The notes under the pieces: generated by a model | Database searches by the model: none | Seen by the model: only the letters and a program-made list of their open reading frames with translations | What the model was told of the DNA's origin: nothing | Translations under genes and position numbers: made by a program | NCBI GenBank assembly: GCA_964628465.1 | Contig: CAZVOA010000002.1 | Span: 248,001 to 312,000 of the forward strand | DNA length: 64,000 bases | Reading direction: 5' to 3' | From: JAFGPS01 sp964628465 | GTDB lineage: Bacteria; Planctomycetota; Phycisphaerae; Sedimentisphaerales; Anaerobacaceae | Shown: in pieces, positions 16,237-25,295 of the stretch | How the letters are laid out: every line of letters starts with the position of its first letter | How positions within the stretch are numbered: the first letter of the stretch is position 1

Positions 16237-17828
16237 TTAAATCTCACATACATAACCTGATCAGGACTTGTAATAATAAGAACATCCTTCATACCACCGT
16301 TAGTTTCTTCATATACAACACGAGCTTTCTCGGGAATTGTCATATCCCATACATTCTTGTCCATTATTTTGATTGTATTTTTTGTCTTATTTAATAAACG
16401 CAAACCAATATGATTATTTTTGTCCCTTACCAATACATCGATTAGTCCATCATTATTAAAATCAACCAGAAATTGTATAGGTTCGATTCCATATTGATTT
16501 TGTTCTTCCAGTGACACATTAAATTCGTGACTTATATCTGGATTTTTTGAAAAGCGACCTTTTTTATCATTGAAAAAAGATAAGTACTGTAATTTTATGC
16601 TTTTTGACGCAAGAGTCTCAACCTGGTCCAACAAGTCAGGATTAAAAATCATAAAACTAAGGTCAGGATACCCATCGTTATTTATATCTTGAAACTGAGC
16701 GTTTCCGGGAAGTCCGGCTATCTTTATTAATTGTTGAGGCACTCCCTGTTCATCAAAAAGCATAGCGTCACTCTTCGTTTTTTTTTGATTCAGGTAAATA
16801 AGTATTTGTGTAAATACTTTTTTTGATGTTTCATCTCTTTTAAAGAGTATATAGTCAAAATATTTATCATTATTTAAATCAAGCACATATTGATTATCAG
16901 AATTACCTGTATCATTCTCTTTTTTATTTACTTTAGAGATATTAAGTTTTTTATTGTTATTAGTAAAAAATGGCTCGTTTTCTTCCTGCTCCCATACATA
17001 CAGATAATAAGATGAGTGAATCACAATATCACATCGTTGGTCACCATCATAATCTATAAAAACAGGTACATCAATAGAATGATGTACATTCACCAAAGGT
17101 TTGTTTGCCTCATTCGTATTAAAAATATTGTTCCTGTCCTCAAATCCAATCGACATGTTTCTACGCGAACGATTTTGATTAAACTGAACATTTGAGTTAT
17201 TGGAAATGTTGTCCTTCGGCATTTCGAGCAAAGGAGTAGAAATGAATTCAGAACCTTTTTGAAAAAGAATTTTAATCCCATCAGATTGCGGTATAACCAA
17301 ATCTAATCGGCCATCGTTATTAAAATCCAGTACCGCGTCTTGCCATGAAAAAACTTTACTCGGATCCGGGATTTGCCAGAGAAATTCACAATCCGCGATT
17401 TTAAATATCCTATCTTTATTTTCTTCCTGCAGTCGATATCCGAAGCAGGCATTAGCGGAAAAAAGTAAAATCTCCGCTCCCGGATTTTGGTCAATATCAG
17501 CACAGGCATAGGCGATGACATCAGTTGTTAAAGAGACTGTTTCATCTGGTCCCATCATAAAGCCGAGACCATTATTTAGCTGATAGTGAATTCTCAATGA
17601 ACGCTCAAAAGGTTTTTCTGTATTACCCACCGACAACACAAGGTCTTTTAATCCATCTTGATTAATATCTTCATATACCTGATCTTCCAAAGACAGACCT
17701 TTTGGTAACTGTATAATTGAGCTTATAATTGTTGAAGACGCGGCTTGTACCTTCGCAGTTGGAACCAGAAGGCATATGAAAATTACCTTAATCGTCAGAA
17801 TTTTATATATTGCAAATTGCTTTTTCAT
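16233..17828 (-). CDS. Secreted FG-GAP/VCBS repeat protein B
   Basis: This 531-residue protein has a signal peptide (positive start, hydrophobic run, cleavage near VQAASS) and repeated acidic loops DINQDGLKD, DFNNDGRLD, DYDGDQRCD, DLNNDKYFD, DINNDGYPD and DFNNDGLID, predicted to form a calcium-binding FG-GAP propeller. It has the same architecture as the next gene, so the two are probably ancient duplicates. It overlaps by 4 bp with both its upstream PDZ lipoprotein gene and the downstream FG-GAP gene. Function unknown. Confidence 0.8.
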   Translation of the reverse strand: MKKQFAIYKILTIKVIFICLLVPTAKVQAASSTIISSIIQLPKGLSLEDQVYEDINQDGLKDLVLSVGNTEKPFERSLRIHYQLNNGLGFMMGPDETVSLTTDVIAYACADIDQNPGAEILLFSANACFGYRLQEENKDRIFKIADCEFLWQIPDPSKVFSWQDAVLDFNNDGRLDLVIPQSDGIKILFQKGSEFISTPLLEMPKDNISNNSNVQFNQNRSRRNMSIGFEDRNNIFNTNEANKPLVNVHHSIDVPVFIDYDGDQRCDIVIHSSYYLYVWEQEENEPFFTNNNKKLNISKVNKKENDTGNSDNQYVLDLNNDKYFDYILFKRDETSKKVFTQILIYLNQKKTKSDAMLFDEQGVPQQLIKIAGLPGNAQFQDINNDGYPDLSFMIFNPDLLDQVETLASKSIKLQYLSFFNDKKGRFSKNPDISHEFNVSLEEQNQYGIEPIQFLVDFNNDGLIDVLVRDKNNHIGLRLLNKTKNTIKIMDKNVWDMTIPEKARVVYEETNGGMKDVLIITSPDQVMYVRFK

Positions 17829-18805
17829 TGCTTTATTTCTTCTAAACGATTTGAATCGCCGGTAGTAAAATTAATCAGCCAGAATAACCTATATTCCGAC
17901 GCAACCTGAGTCTTTTTTACACTGATAATATCGAATAATGTAGAGGTTTTTTCAATGCCTCCTTTTTTACCATATGAAAAAATCAAAGGAATACTAAATG
18001 CCTTGGTTTCTTTTTGTCTTTTTGAAACTGTTGTATTCAAGGTAGTATTCTCGTCATCTCTAAAAACAACTATTTTAACATCATCACCTTTGTTCAAGCC
18101 ATTTATTGTTATTAACAATTCCTGCGGATTCTTTATTTTAATATTATTAATTTCAAGAATAATGTCACCATAAAGTAAACCAGCTTGTTTCCACGGACTC
18201 GTTCTTGCAAGTCCGACAACAACGCTTCCTTCGCCGCGTGTTAATCCGGCTCTTTCCGCTTCAACTTCCGAAGCATTACGAACGATTATACCTACCTTGC
18301 TTTCTTCTCTAAAAGTATTTCCACTCACGCGATTTGGCGGCGAAATCCGCTTTACAGGTTTTATGGCTGTCTTGAAATCTCTGCCTGCCCGATCATAAAG
18401 CACATGTATAACAGAATCAACCTGTGCCGCCTGTTCCAGTTTGAACCAGTCACTCGGCCAGTGAAGTATAGTCGAGATATTTTCATCAATAGCGGCTTCA
18501 ACTATAATATCACCCACTTGAATACCCGCAGCCGCTGCTGGAGAGTTTTCAACAATTCCTGTGACTAACACTCCTTCAGGGGCTTCCAATTGCTCTTCTA
18601 ATGTCAGGCGTGAATCACCAACCTCAATTCCGGTAAAAACGCCTAATGGCAGTTCTTTACGTTGTTCTTCATCCTGGGGCATTTCAAATATCGCTCTTGA
18701 AATTTCCATATCAACAAGAGGATCAGCTTTTGTCGGCAATCCAGAAGTGCAACCGAATAAAAATATTATGACAGAAAAAAATACAAGCCATGTTAACTTT
18801 GACAT
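17825..18805 (-). CDS. Lipoprotein with two PDZ domains
   Basis: This 326-residue lipoprotein has a hydrophobic N-terminus ending in the lipobox LFGC (Cys19). Two PDZ-like regions follow: about residues 55-155 (LVTGIVENSPAAAAGIQVGD) and 185-260 (VVGLARTSPWKQAGLLYGDIILEINN). There is no protease domain, so unlike DegP/HtrA it would be a peptide-binding adaptor. The ATG begins one base after the ABC fusion gene ends, so translation is probably coupled. It may link the ABC transporter to the FG-GAP proteins outside the inner membrane; that is inference from gene order. Confidence 0.8.
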   Translation of the reverse strand: MSKLTWLVFFSVIIFLFGCTSGLPTKADPLVDMEISRAIFEMPQDEEQRKELPLGVFTGIEVGDSRLTLEEQLEAPEGVLVTGIVENSPAAAAGIQVGDIIVEAAIDENISTILHWPSDWFKLEQAAQVDSVIHVLYDRAGRDFKTAIKPVKRISPPNRVSGNTFREESKVGIIVRNASEVEAERAGLTRGEGSVVVGLARTSPWKQAGLLYGDIILEINNIKIKNPQELLITINGLNKGDDVKIVVFRDDENTTLNTTVSKRQKETKAFSIPLIFSYGKKGGIEKTSTLFDIISVKKTQVASEYRLFWLINFTTGDSNRLEEIKQ

Positions 18806-18806
18806 T

Positions 18807-20714
18807 TTAACCAGCCTTTCTATTTAATGCTATCACTGCTAATACTATCATTAAAACCAACCAAAACAAAGGTGCTATTACAGATAAATCTGCATATGGA
18901 TTTGCGGCATTGCTTACACCCTGAACCATATTACAATAAAAAGTTAAAAAGGAATGGCCGCCAAACGGAGAAGGTAAATGCGCAGAAGGCAGCCAGCCGA
19001 TAGTATTATTTCCGCCAGGAATAATTGCGCAGCCAATGTCAATAAGAACAATAGATCCCAGCGTGGTCGCAAAAGCACCAACGTTATTTTTAATCCAACT
19101 GCCTATCGCAAATCCTATTGCTGTATAGGAAAGAAGCGGAAGAATCGGACTCAGAAGAACCGGTCGTAAATAATTAAGCATTTCTTCTTTGATTACTAAC
19201 GGAAACAATTTCCCATTCGGAAGAATTTCAGATAAGTCCTTAAAATCAAAGAAATAAGAAGAAATACAAAGAACTGAAATTACCAGCACAACATAACTCG
19301 CTATACAGATTAAAATTAAGCTGCTTAATTTAGACAGTGAAATCTGCATACGATTCACAGGCCTCATAAGCAGATAGCGAAGCGTTCCTTTGGACTGTTC
19401 CTCTGAAACAGATTGACTTGCAAGGCATGTAATCAAAACCAAAAGAATTGGTAATCCAGTCTGCAATCCCTTACCTACCCCGTCAAAGGCAGTCATTTGT
19501 GAAGTACTGTAAATCTCTTCTCCAACTTTTTCTGCATTGGCCGAGGCTTGATTATACATCATAAAGATAGATATACAGGCGAAAACAGCAGGAAGCAGAA
19601 AAAGCAAAATTGTTCTTCCATTTAATAGCCGTGCAAATTCATAATTGATACCACGAAGAAAAGGCCATGTGGGAGCTTTAAACTCTTTTGGTTTATCTTT
19701 GGGTGGTAAAAACGAGCTATTCGATGATGATGAAACTTTATTATGCTGAGTTGCTGAATGAATATTCAAATAAACGTCTTCTAAAGATGGATTACATGGC
19801 ACAAGAGCTAACAAGTCAATGTTATGATTGAGCAAATGTCTTGATAGCTCTGCCGGCTGCATATTTTTTAAATCAATCAAATACACAGGACCATTGTTAT
19901 TATTGCATTCCTTTTCCTGTTGATATTGAATATTGATATCATTAAAAAACTTTTCAACTTTAGATTGTTCAGCGGCTACTTTAAGCTGATAATGATTCTT
20001 TTCGTTTTCGAGCAAGCGTTCGGTCGATTCCTCGACGAGAAGATTGCCATCTCGCAATATGGCGATTTTATTACACAGGTTCGAAATTTCAGCGAGATTG
20101 TGGCTTGATATAATAATGGTAATACATTCTTTTTTGGTTAAGCGTTTTATCAACGACCTGATATCGGCCATAGCTTGAGGGTCCAGGCCGTTCATCGGCT
20201 CATCAAGCAAAATATAAGATGGATTACCAAGAAGTGCTTGTGCGATACCTAATCGCTGTTTCATTCCCTGAGAATACTCGCGTACATTTTTATTAGCTAA
20301 AATTTCGCTATCTTTTTCATTTCCGACAATATTTAAAACACGCATGGATTCAGCGAGAGCCTGCTGTCGATTCAATCCCTGCAAACGGGCAAAAACACAT
20401 AGATTTTTAAGTCCGTTCCAGTTTTCATTAAAACAAGGCGATTCGATTAATCCGCCCATTCGTGCATGAGCTTCTCGCGGAAAAGCATGAACATTGAAGT
20501 TATCGATTAAAGCGTATCCTGCTTTCGGCTTCATAAGTCCAATAGCCGTACGAAGAATAGTCGTTTTACCTGCACCATTATGCCCGAGGAGACCGTAACA
20601 GTCACCTTTATCTATATTAAGTGAAACATTATGCAGAACTTCATGTTTCTGAAATCGCTGGCATATGGAGATTATTTTCAAACTCATAGAAATTATTTTT
20701 CTCTCTGTACCCAT
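18807..20714 (-). CDS. ABC transporter, ATPase-permease fusion (ABC-2 type)
   Basis: This 635-residue single polypeptide has an N-terminal NBD (about 10-300: Walker A GHNGAGKTT, signature YSQGMKQR, Walker B YILLDEP) followed by an ABC-2 membrane domain (about 345-635, six spans, with LRYLLMRPVNRMQIS as the coupling region). NBD-first fusion with an ABC-2 domain is uncommon; these parts are normally separate genes, as in the same operon. It is first of the eight genes. The ATG at 20714 is given; the ATG at 20687 (MSLKII) is an equally possible start, and neither has a strong ribosome-binding site. Confidence 0.85.
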   Translation of the reverse strand: MGTERKIISMSLKIISICQRFQKHEVLHNVSLNIDKGDCYGLLGHNGAGKTTILRTAIGLMKPKAGYALIDNFNVHAFPREAHARMGGLIESPCFNENWNGLKNLCVFARLQGLNRQQALAESMRVLNIVGNEKDSEILANKNVREYSQGMKQRLGIAQALLGNPSYILLDEPMNGLDPQAMADIRSLIKRLTKKECITIIISSHNLAEISNLCNKIAILRDGNLLVEESTERLLENEKNHYQLKVAAEQSKVEKFFNDINIQYQQEKECNNNNGPVYLIDLKNMQPAELSRHLLNHNIDLLALVPCNPSLEDVYLNIHSATQHNKVSSSSNSSFLPPKDKPKEFKAPTWPFLRGINYEFARLLNGRTILLFLLPAVFACISIFMMYNQASANAEKVGEEIYSTSQMTAFDGVGKGLQTGLPILLVLITCLASQSVSEEQSKGTLRYLLMRPVNRMQISLSKLSSLILICIASYVVLVISVLCISSYFFDFKDLSEILPNGKLFPLVIKEEMLNYLRPVLLSPILPLLSYTAIGFAIGSWIKNNVGAFATTLGSIVLIDIGCAIIPGGNNTIGWLPSAHLPSPFGGHSFLTFYCNMVQGVSNAANPYADLSVIAPLFWLVLMIVLAVIALNRKAG

Positions 20715-20856
20715 TTTTAGATTGGGTTATGTTTCTCTTTCAAACCTGACAATTTTAAGTATTATACACTTCATTAAAACAAAAGGTTACAATTTTTATA
20801 AATATTCTCGATTTAAATAGTCGTACGGATTTAGTACTAAGATGAGTTAAAAGACA

Positions 20857-20895
20857 ACCGGCTTGCAGGAAAATTAAATAACCCTGCAAGCCGGT
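20857..20895 (-). terminator. Intrinsic terminator-like hairpin
   Basis: A perfect 13-bp stem ACCGGCTTGCAGG/CCTGCAAGCCGGT (20857-20869/20883-20895) is followed on the minus strand by a U-rich stretch (TTGTCTTTT). It is placed to end leftward transcripts of the esterase cluster before the ABC operon. Confidence 0.65.
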
Positions 20896-20932
20896 ATAAG
20901 ATGTAATTATTCACATTTGCTTATAATAATAT

Positions 20933-20964
20933 AAATAGAGACGTACAGCCGTACGTCTCTATTT
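20933..20964. repeat. Palindromic repeat, AGAGACGTAC family, copy 1
   Basis: The inverted repeat AGAGACGTAC-AGCC-GTACGTCTCT at 20937-20960 extends with AAT/ATT flanks to a 14-bp stem. The same arms recur as a perfect 28-bp palindrome at 44851-44878, so this is probably a REP-like dispersed element. Here it lies immediately after the esterase gene and may also act in termination. Confidence 0.7.
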
Positions 20965-20972
20965 TATTTTGG

Positions 20973-22055
20973 TTAATTTTTGGTGTTGGCATTGAAGAAT
21001 TTGAACACATCAGGCATACTGTCGCCGATGATTCCGCCGTGATCTACTCCGGGCATAGACTTGAACTCAACCTTGAAGCCCAGACCCTTCATTTGCTCAA
21101 CCATTTGCATGGAACCAGTAACCAGTGTATCAGCATCGCCCGCAGTGATAAAAAGCGGCACATTCTTGAGCTTCGATTCCGCGGTCCATGTGAAACCAAA
21201 AGCAGCTGGAGCACATCCAGCAACACCAGCCCATATATCAGCATATTTTTCGCCCATGTGCAGAGCGCCGCCGCCACCTAAAGAATGACCCATCAGGTAT
21301 ATTTTGTTATCATCTATATTGAATTCCTTGCGGGCCATTTCCAGAACGTTCATCGCGTCTTTCTCGCTGAGTTGTGCAACCTTTGCCGAGTCAGTTTCCT
21401 TTGTTCCACCAATCGCCGGTCCGCGTCCACCCATCATCATACCGCGTCCACCACCTGCTGCGCCTGTGGCGCCACCACGTCCACCCATCATACCGCCTGC
21501 TGGCATTCCACCAGCCATAGCAGCACCTGGAACTCCACCTGCTGTTGCACCAGGAACGTTGCCGCGACCTGGCATTCCGCCACGACCACCAGGGGCACCT
21601 GTACCGCGACCACGGCCACCCATTCCAAAGTTCATACCGAACGGGCCATTGGGGCTATAACCCATTGCACCAATGAGGATGTAGCCGTTCTTTTCAGCTT
21701 CTTCTACACACTGAGAACGCATAAAAGTTCCGTGGTTGCCGCCCATTCCATGCAGAGCAAGAACTATCGGAGCTTTCTTGTCTTTAGTGACCTTCGAGGA
21801 AACGAATACAGCATAAGGAAGCATTTCGTTGGTATCTGTGAAGAGATATTCGCGCAATTCCACGCGGTCGTCAACTGGATCGCCGCCGGTGCGTCTGGTT
21901 TGTCCGGCCACTTTGCCGACAGGCGCGCTCGTGACTTTTGAAGTAGCAAGATTCGCGCTGGCATTGGCTGCGGAATCATTCTGTGCAACTGCCGTAATTA
22001 CCGTAAAAACAAAAATAATTAAAGAAACTAACAATAAACTTCTTACTTTTAACAT
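20973..22055 (-). CDS. Secreted alpha/beta-hydrolase (esterase) with internal Gly-rich tract, paralogue 1
   Basis: This esterase of about 360 residues has a signal peptide (MLKVRSLLL...AVAQ). The dienelactone-hydrolase/polyhydroxybutyrate-depolymerase-like fold is shown by ALHGMGGNHG, nucleophile elbow GHSLGGGGA, Asp in TAGDADTL and His in GVDHGGI. A Gly/Met/Arg-rich insert of about 72 residues (DNA 21418-21634, MGGRG-type units) interrupts the fold between strand GAMGYSPNG and helix KVAQLSEKDAMN. The ATG at 22055 has GGAGG 9 bases upstream. It is a paralogue of 24230-25255, with a longer insert. A carbohydrate acetyl or feruloyl esterase role fits the cluster but is not proved. Confidence 0.8.
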   Translation of the reverse strand: MLKVRSLLLVSLIIFVFTVITAVAQNDSAANASANLATSKVTSAPVGKVAGQTRRTGGDPVDDRVELREYLFTDTNEMLPYAVFVSSKVTKDKKAPIVLALHGMGGNHGTFMRSQCVEEAEKNGYILIGAMGYSPNGPFGMNFGMGGRGRGTGAPGGRGGMPGRGNVPGATAGGVPGAAMAGGMPAGGMMGGRGGATGAAGGGRGMMMGGRGPAIGGTKETDSAKVAQLSEKDAMNVLEMARKEFNIDDNKIYLMGHSLGGGGALHMGEKYADIWAGVAGCAPAAFGFTWTAESKLKNVPLFITAGDADTLVTGSMQMVEQMKGLGFKVEFKSMPGVDHGGIIGDSMPDVFKFFNANTKN

Positions 22056-22090
22056 ACTTACAACCTCCATTACAAATTTACTTAAAATGT

Positions 22091-23143
22091 TTATTCTATT
22101 GTTATCCAACCATGACGTGCCATGAAACGTAATGCCTGTTCCGGCCAGTCTTTTACAGTTTTATCATTCAAATTCGCACCCATACCAAAACCATGCTGAG
22201 CTATATCTTCAAGGTGCATTTCCACTGGTACGCGCACCTTCATGCAAGCTTCGTAATATAACAGAGAGTTCTTCACCGGTACCAATGGATCATTCGTAGC
22301 GTGTATAATAAACGCCGGAGAAGTGCCCCGGGTAACATGTTTCCACGGTGACAGTGCTTCATATAAATCGGGATTGTCCTGTGTCAAATTCGTTCGTGAG
22401 CCGCGATGTGTAACCGCATCATCCGTCAAGTCAATCACCGGATAGAGTAATAATGCAAAAGCAGGCTTAGCGTTCAGGCTGTCAATCGCATCCGGCACAT
22501 ATGGTGCTTCCGGCAACAGCTTGTTGTCATACAGAGTATTTAGCATAGCCGCTAAATGTCCTCCTGCCGAACCGCCGAAAACTCCGACTTTGTCCGGATC
22601 AACATTATATTCTTTCGCACGTGCCTTGATTAACCTTAACGCACGCTGAGCATCCAATAATGTCGTAGGATAATGATATTGCGGGCCGTGCCTGTAACGC
22701 AGCACAAACGCGGCAACGTTATGCGATTTGAAAAACTCCGCTATAGTTCCACCTTCACCAGGAACGGTCAACATTGAATAACCGCCTCCGGGACAAAGCA
22801 ATACACCAGCTCTAGTTGTTTTATTTGCGTCTGGTATATATAAATCCAGTGTAGGCTCAACGGGATTCAGTTCATTATCTGTGCCTTCTACAACATTGGG
22901 AGTTTTATCATACAATTTGATTCTGACTACATTTTCAGGAGGTGTCATACTAACCATAGTATTACCACCTCTTACACCGCCGAAACCCCTGCCGCCAGCT
23001 CCTGCCCCTGGAAAAGCACCACCCATCATTCCCATTCCGCCCGCTCTGGTACCTGCTGAAGGTGCATTCTGAGCATAGACCATTATTGCCATGCACAGTG
23101 ACAGAACCATACTCACGAGTAATATTTTACTTAACCTTAACAT
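22091..23143 (-). CDS. Secreted alpha/beta-hydrolase, BD-FAE/Aes-like esterase
   Basis: This 350-residue enzyme has a signal peptide ending at VYAQ, a Gly-rich tract straight after it (DNA about 22968-23052) and an esterase/lipase domain. The nucleophile elbow is GVFGGSAGGHLA, the oxyanion segment CPGGGYSML, the acidic residue lies in HATNDPLVP and the His in QHGFG. Relatives act as acetylxylan or feruloyl esterases. The gene lies between the two halves of one of the SGNH/esterase pairs, 35 bp from the next ATG, so it is co-transcribed with them. GGAAG precedes the ATG. Confidence 0.85.
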   Translation of the reverse strand: MLRLSKILLVSMVLSLCMAIMVYAQNAPSAGTRAGGMGMMGGAFPGAGAGGRGFGGVRGGNTMVSMTPPENVVRIKLYDKTPNVVEGTDNELNPVEPTLDLYIPDANKTTRAGVLLCPGGGYSMLTVPGEGGTIAEFFKSHNVAAFVLRYRHGPQYHYPTTLLDAQRALRLIKARAKEYNVDPDKVGVFGGSAGGHLAAMLNTLYDNKLLPEAPYVPDAIDSLNAKPAFALLLYPVIDLTDDAVTHRGSRTNLTQDNPDLYEALSPWKHVTRGTSPAFIIHATNDPLVPVKNSLLYYEACMKVRVPVEMHLEDIAQHGFGMGANLNDKTVKDWPEQALRFMARHGWITIE

Positions 23144-23173
23144 ATCAGTACTTCCTTAAATTATTAATATAAA

Positions 23174-24184
23174 TTACTTAAGCCAACTTTTAAGTGTATC
23201 AGCTACGGCAGCGCCCCAGATATCATAACCCTGTGCAGCAGGATGAACCATATCCTGGCTAAAACCAATAAGTTGTCCCTGATCATTAAGGAATTTATCG
23301 TTAATATTCTTGAAGAATACATGCTTTCCATCATCCAGTTTAGCAATGATTTTATTTGCTTCGTCATTTTTCATACGAGCAGAATCAGTCGGCCCATTAC
23401 CTCGCGGGAAAATCGCAAGGAGCATAATCTTTGCATCTGGGAAATCCTTGCGAAGCTGGAGCACAACGGCACCAACACCTTCTGCAATTTCCTCTGCCGT
23501 ATTACCTGACGTGTTGTTATTCGTACCAATCATCAGCATAATAGCCTTGGGTTTACCCTGTCCTTCACCATTCTGCAAACCCCAAAGCAAACCCTGCGTA
23601 GTGTCACCAGCGATTGCGAAATTCGCAATTTTGATATCGCCGAAATGTTTTTTCTGTGCTTCAACGCCGCTCTGCTGCCACCAGTCTGTGATGGAATCTC
23701 CATGAAACAGAATATCAAAATCACCTTTCTTGGCAGTCTCTACAAATCCGTCATGTCGTTCAGTTGTTCGTACTCTTGTTTGAACCGGCGCGATTGCAGA
23801 ATTGGCACGCGGAACCTGAACCATAACAAGTGATGCGTATTTCTTCAACAAGTCCTTGACATCAGACTTATTTGTATCAACAAATTGCTTAAGCTCGGCA
23901 TTTATTTTCTCTACTTCTTCTGCAGTGGGTCTTGGTATTGCTACTTCTGCGGGTACTGGAGCAGGAGGGCCGGCTGGAGCGGCAGGTTGTCCGAATCCGC
24001 CCATCATGCCTCCACCCATCATTCCGCCGCCCATCATACCACCGCGGCCGCCCTGCATACCGCCGCCTCTGGTTGCACCACCTCTCGTGGCACCGGTTGG
24101 GGTAGTCTGCGCCTGTGCTGTATATACCATTAAAGCGCATAACATAGCACAAATAATAAGTACCAACTTCGTTTTCTTATTCAT
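23174..24184 (-). CDS. Secreted SGNH/GDSL hydrolase with N-terminal Gly-rich tract, paralogue 1
   Basis: This 336-residue protein has a signal peptide (cleavage near AQAQT), a Gly/Met/Arg tract (DNA about 23987-24098), a short proline linker and an SGNH-hydrolase domain. Block I is FHGDSITDWW (catalytic Ser), block III GTNN and block V MVHPAAQG (catalytic Asp-x-x-His pattern). SGNH enzymes in such loci remove acetyl groups from glycans. The start is the ATG at 24184; the TTG six bases upstream lies too close to the ribosome-binding site. It is a paralogue of 25296-26294. Confidence 0.85.
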   Translation of the reverse strand: MNKKTKLVLIICAMLCALMVYTAQAQTTPTGATRGGATRGGGMQGGRGGMMGGGMMGGGMMGGFGQPAAPAGPPAPVPAEVAIPRPTAEEVEKINAELKQFVDTNKSDVKDLLKKYASLVMVQVPRANSAIAPVQTRVRTTERHDGFVETAKKGDFDILFHGDSITDWWQQSGVEAQKKHFGDIKIANFAIAGDTTQGLLWGLQNGEGQGKPKAIMLMIGTNNNTSGNTAEEIAEGVGAVVLQLRKDFPDAKIMLLAIFPRGNGPTDSARMKNDEANKIIAKLDDGKHVFFKNINDKFLNDQGQLIGFSQDMVHPAAQGYDIWGAAVADTLKSWLK

Positions 24185-24229
24185 ACTCAATTTCCTTTCC
24201 TTGACTTTGTTATTCTTAATTTATTTATT

Positions 24230-25255
24230 TTATTTAGGTTCAGGTTTGGTGTGCTCGTTGAAGAACTTGAACACATCCGGCATAGCACCTGCTATAATTC
24301 CGCCATGATCCAGTCCTGGGACTTCCTTCCATTCGACGTTCATACCTTCAGCCTTAAGACGCTCTGCTGTGGTACGCCCACCCATACCGGCTGAATCTTC
24401 GCTGCCAGCCGTAAAATACAAAGGTGTATCCTTCATCTTCCCCTTCGGGTCCGGCGAGCCGAAACCAGCCAGACAAGCGACCGCTGCCCACATCGGTGCG
24501 TATTTCTCACCGATATACATCGCGCCCATACCGCCCATTGAGTGGCCAATCAAATATATACGATTATCATCTATGTTGAATTCCTTGCGAACCATCTGCA
24601 GAACATACATTGTGTCCTTCTCGCTAAGTGCTGAAACTTTAGCCGAGTCAGTCTCTTTTGTCCCACCGATAGCTGGTCCACGTCCACCCATCATGCCGCG
24701 ACCACCACCGGCCATGCCACCTCGTCCACCTGCCATACCGCCAAGCATTTCACCACCAGCTATTGCAGCACCGGGGACTCCACCTGCGGCGGCACCAGGA
24801 GCTGCGCCGCGTCTGCTGGGAGCTCCGCGCATGCCCATAGTCGCACCGAACGGAGCGCTGGGATTATAGCCCATCACACCTACAAGGATATAACCGTTCT
24901 TTTCCGCCTCGTCCACGCAGCCGGTACGCATGAATGTACCATAGTTGCCGCTGTATCCATGCAGAGCAAGGACCATCGGAGCTTTCTTGTCTTTAGTGAC
25001 CTTCGAGGAAACGAACACTGCATAAGGAAGCATCTCGTTTGTATCAGGGAAAAGATATTCGCGAATTTCCACGCGATCATCGACGGGGTCGGCCCCGGCA
25101 CGTCTGGTTTGTCCCGCTGTTGTGCCTACAGGCGGACTTGTGACTTTTGAAGTCTTGATGATAGTACTTACATCAGGAAGCTCCTGTGACACTGCTGTAA
25201 TCGTAAAACAAACAGAAATAACTATACAGAACAACAATACATTTGTCTTAAACAT
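24230..25255 (-). CDS. Secreted alpha/beta-hydrolase (esterase) with internal Gly-rich tract, paralogue 2
   Basis: This enzyme of about 341 residues has a signal peptide (MFKTNVLLF... to AVSQ). It resembles 20973-22055 along its length: ALHGYSGNYG, nucleophile GHSMGGMGA, His in LDHGGI. The Gly-rich insert sits at the same place but is shorter (DNA 24674-24840, about 55 residues). The Asp of the triad is less clear (TAGSEDS). The ATG at 25255 has GGAGG in place; upstream in-frame codons lack one. It forms a pair with the SGNH gene before it, duplicated in the neighbouring copy. Confidence 0.8.
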   Translation of the reverse strand: MFKTNVLLFCIVISVCFTITAVSQELPDVSTIIKTSKVTSPPVGTTAGQTRRAGADPVDDRVEIREYLFPDTNEMLPYAVFVSSKVTKDKKAPMVLALHGYSGNYGTFMRTGCVDEAEKNGYILVGVMGYNPSAPFGATMGMRGAPSRRGAAPGAAAGGVPGAAIAGGEMLGGMAGGRGGMAGGGRGMMGGRGPAIGGTKETDSAKVSALSEKDTMYVLQMVRKEFNIDDNRIYLIGHSMGGMGAMYIGEKYAPMWAAVACLAGFGSPDPKGKMKDTPLYFTAGSEDSAGMGGRTTAERLKAEGMNVEWKEVPGLDHGGIIAGAMPDVFKFFNEHTKPEPK

Positions 25256-25295
25256 GATTAAACCTCCGTAACGAATACCATAATATTTATTATAA

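Noticed and set aside
21285..21941. Long plus-strand open frames antisense to the Gly-rich tracts (also 21304-21660, 24369-24869, 33081-33446, 60575-61090)
   Set aside because: They code for Pro- or Ser/Thr/His-rich low-complexity proteins that are the reverse translation of the Gly/Met/Arg tracts; the minus-strand genes have signal peptides, catalytic motifs and ribosome-binding sites.
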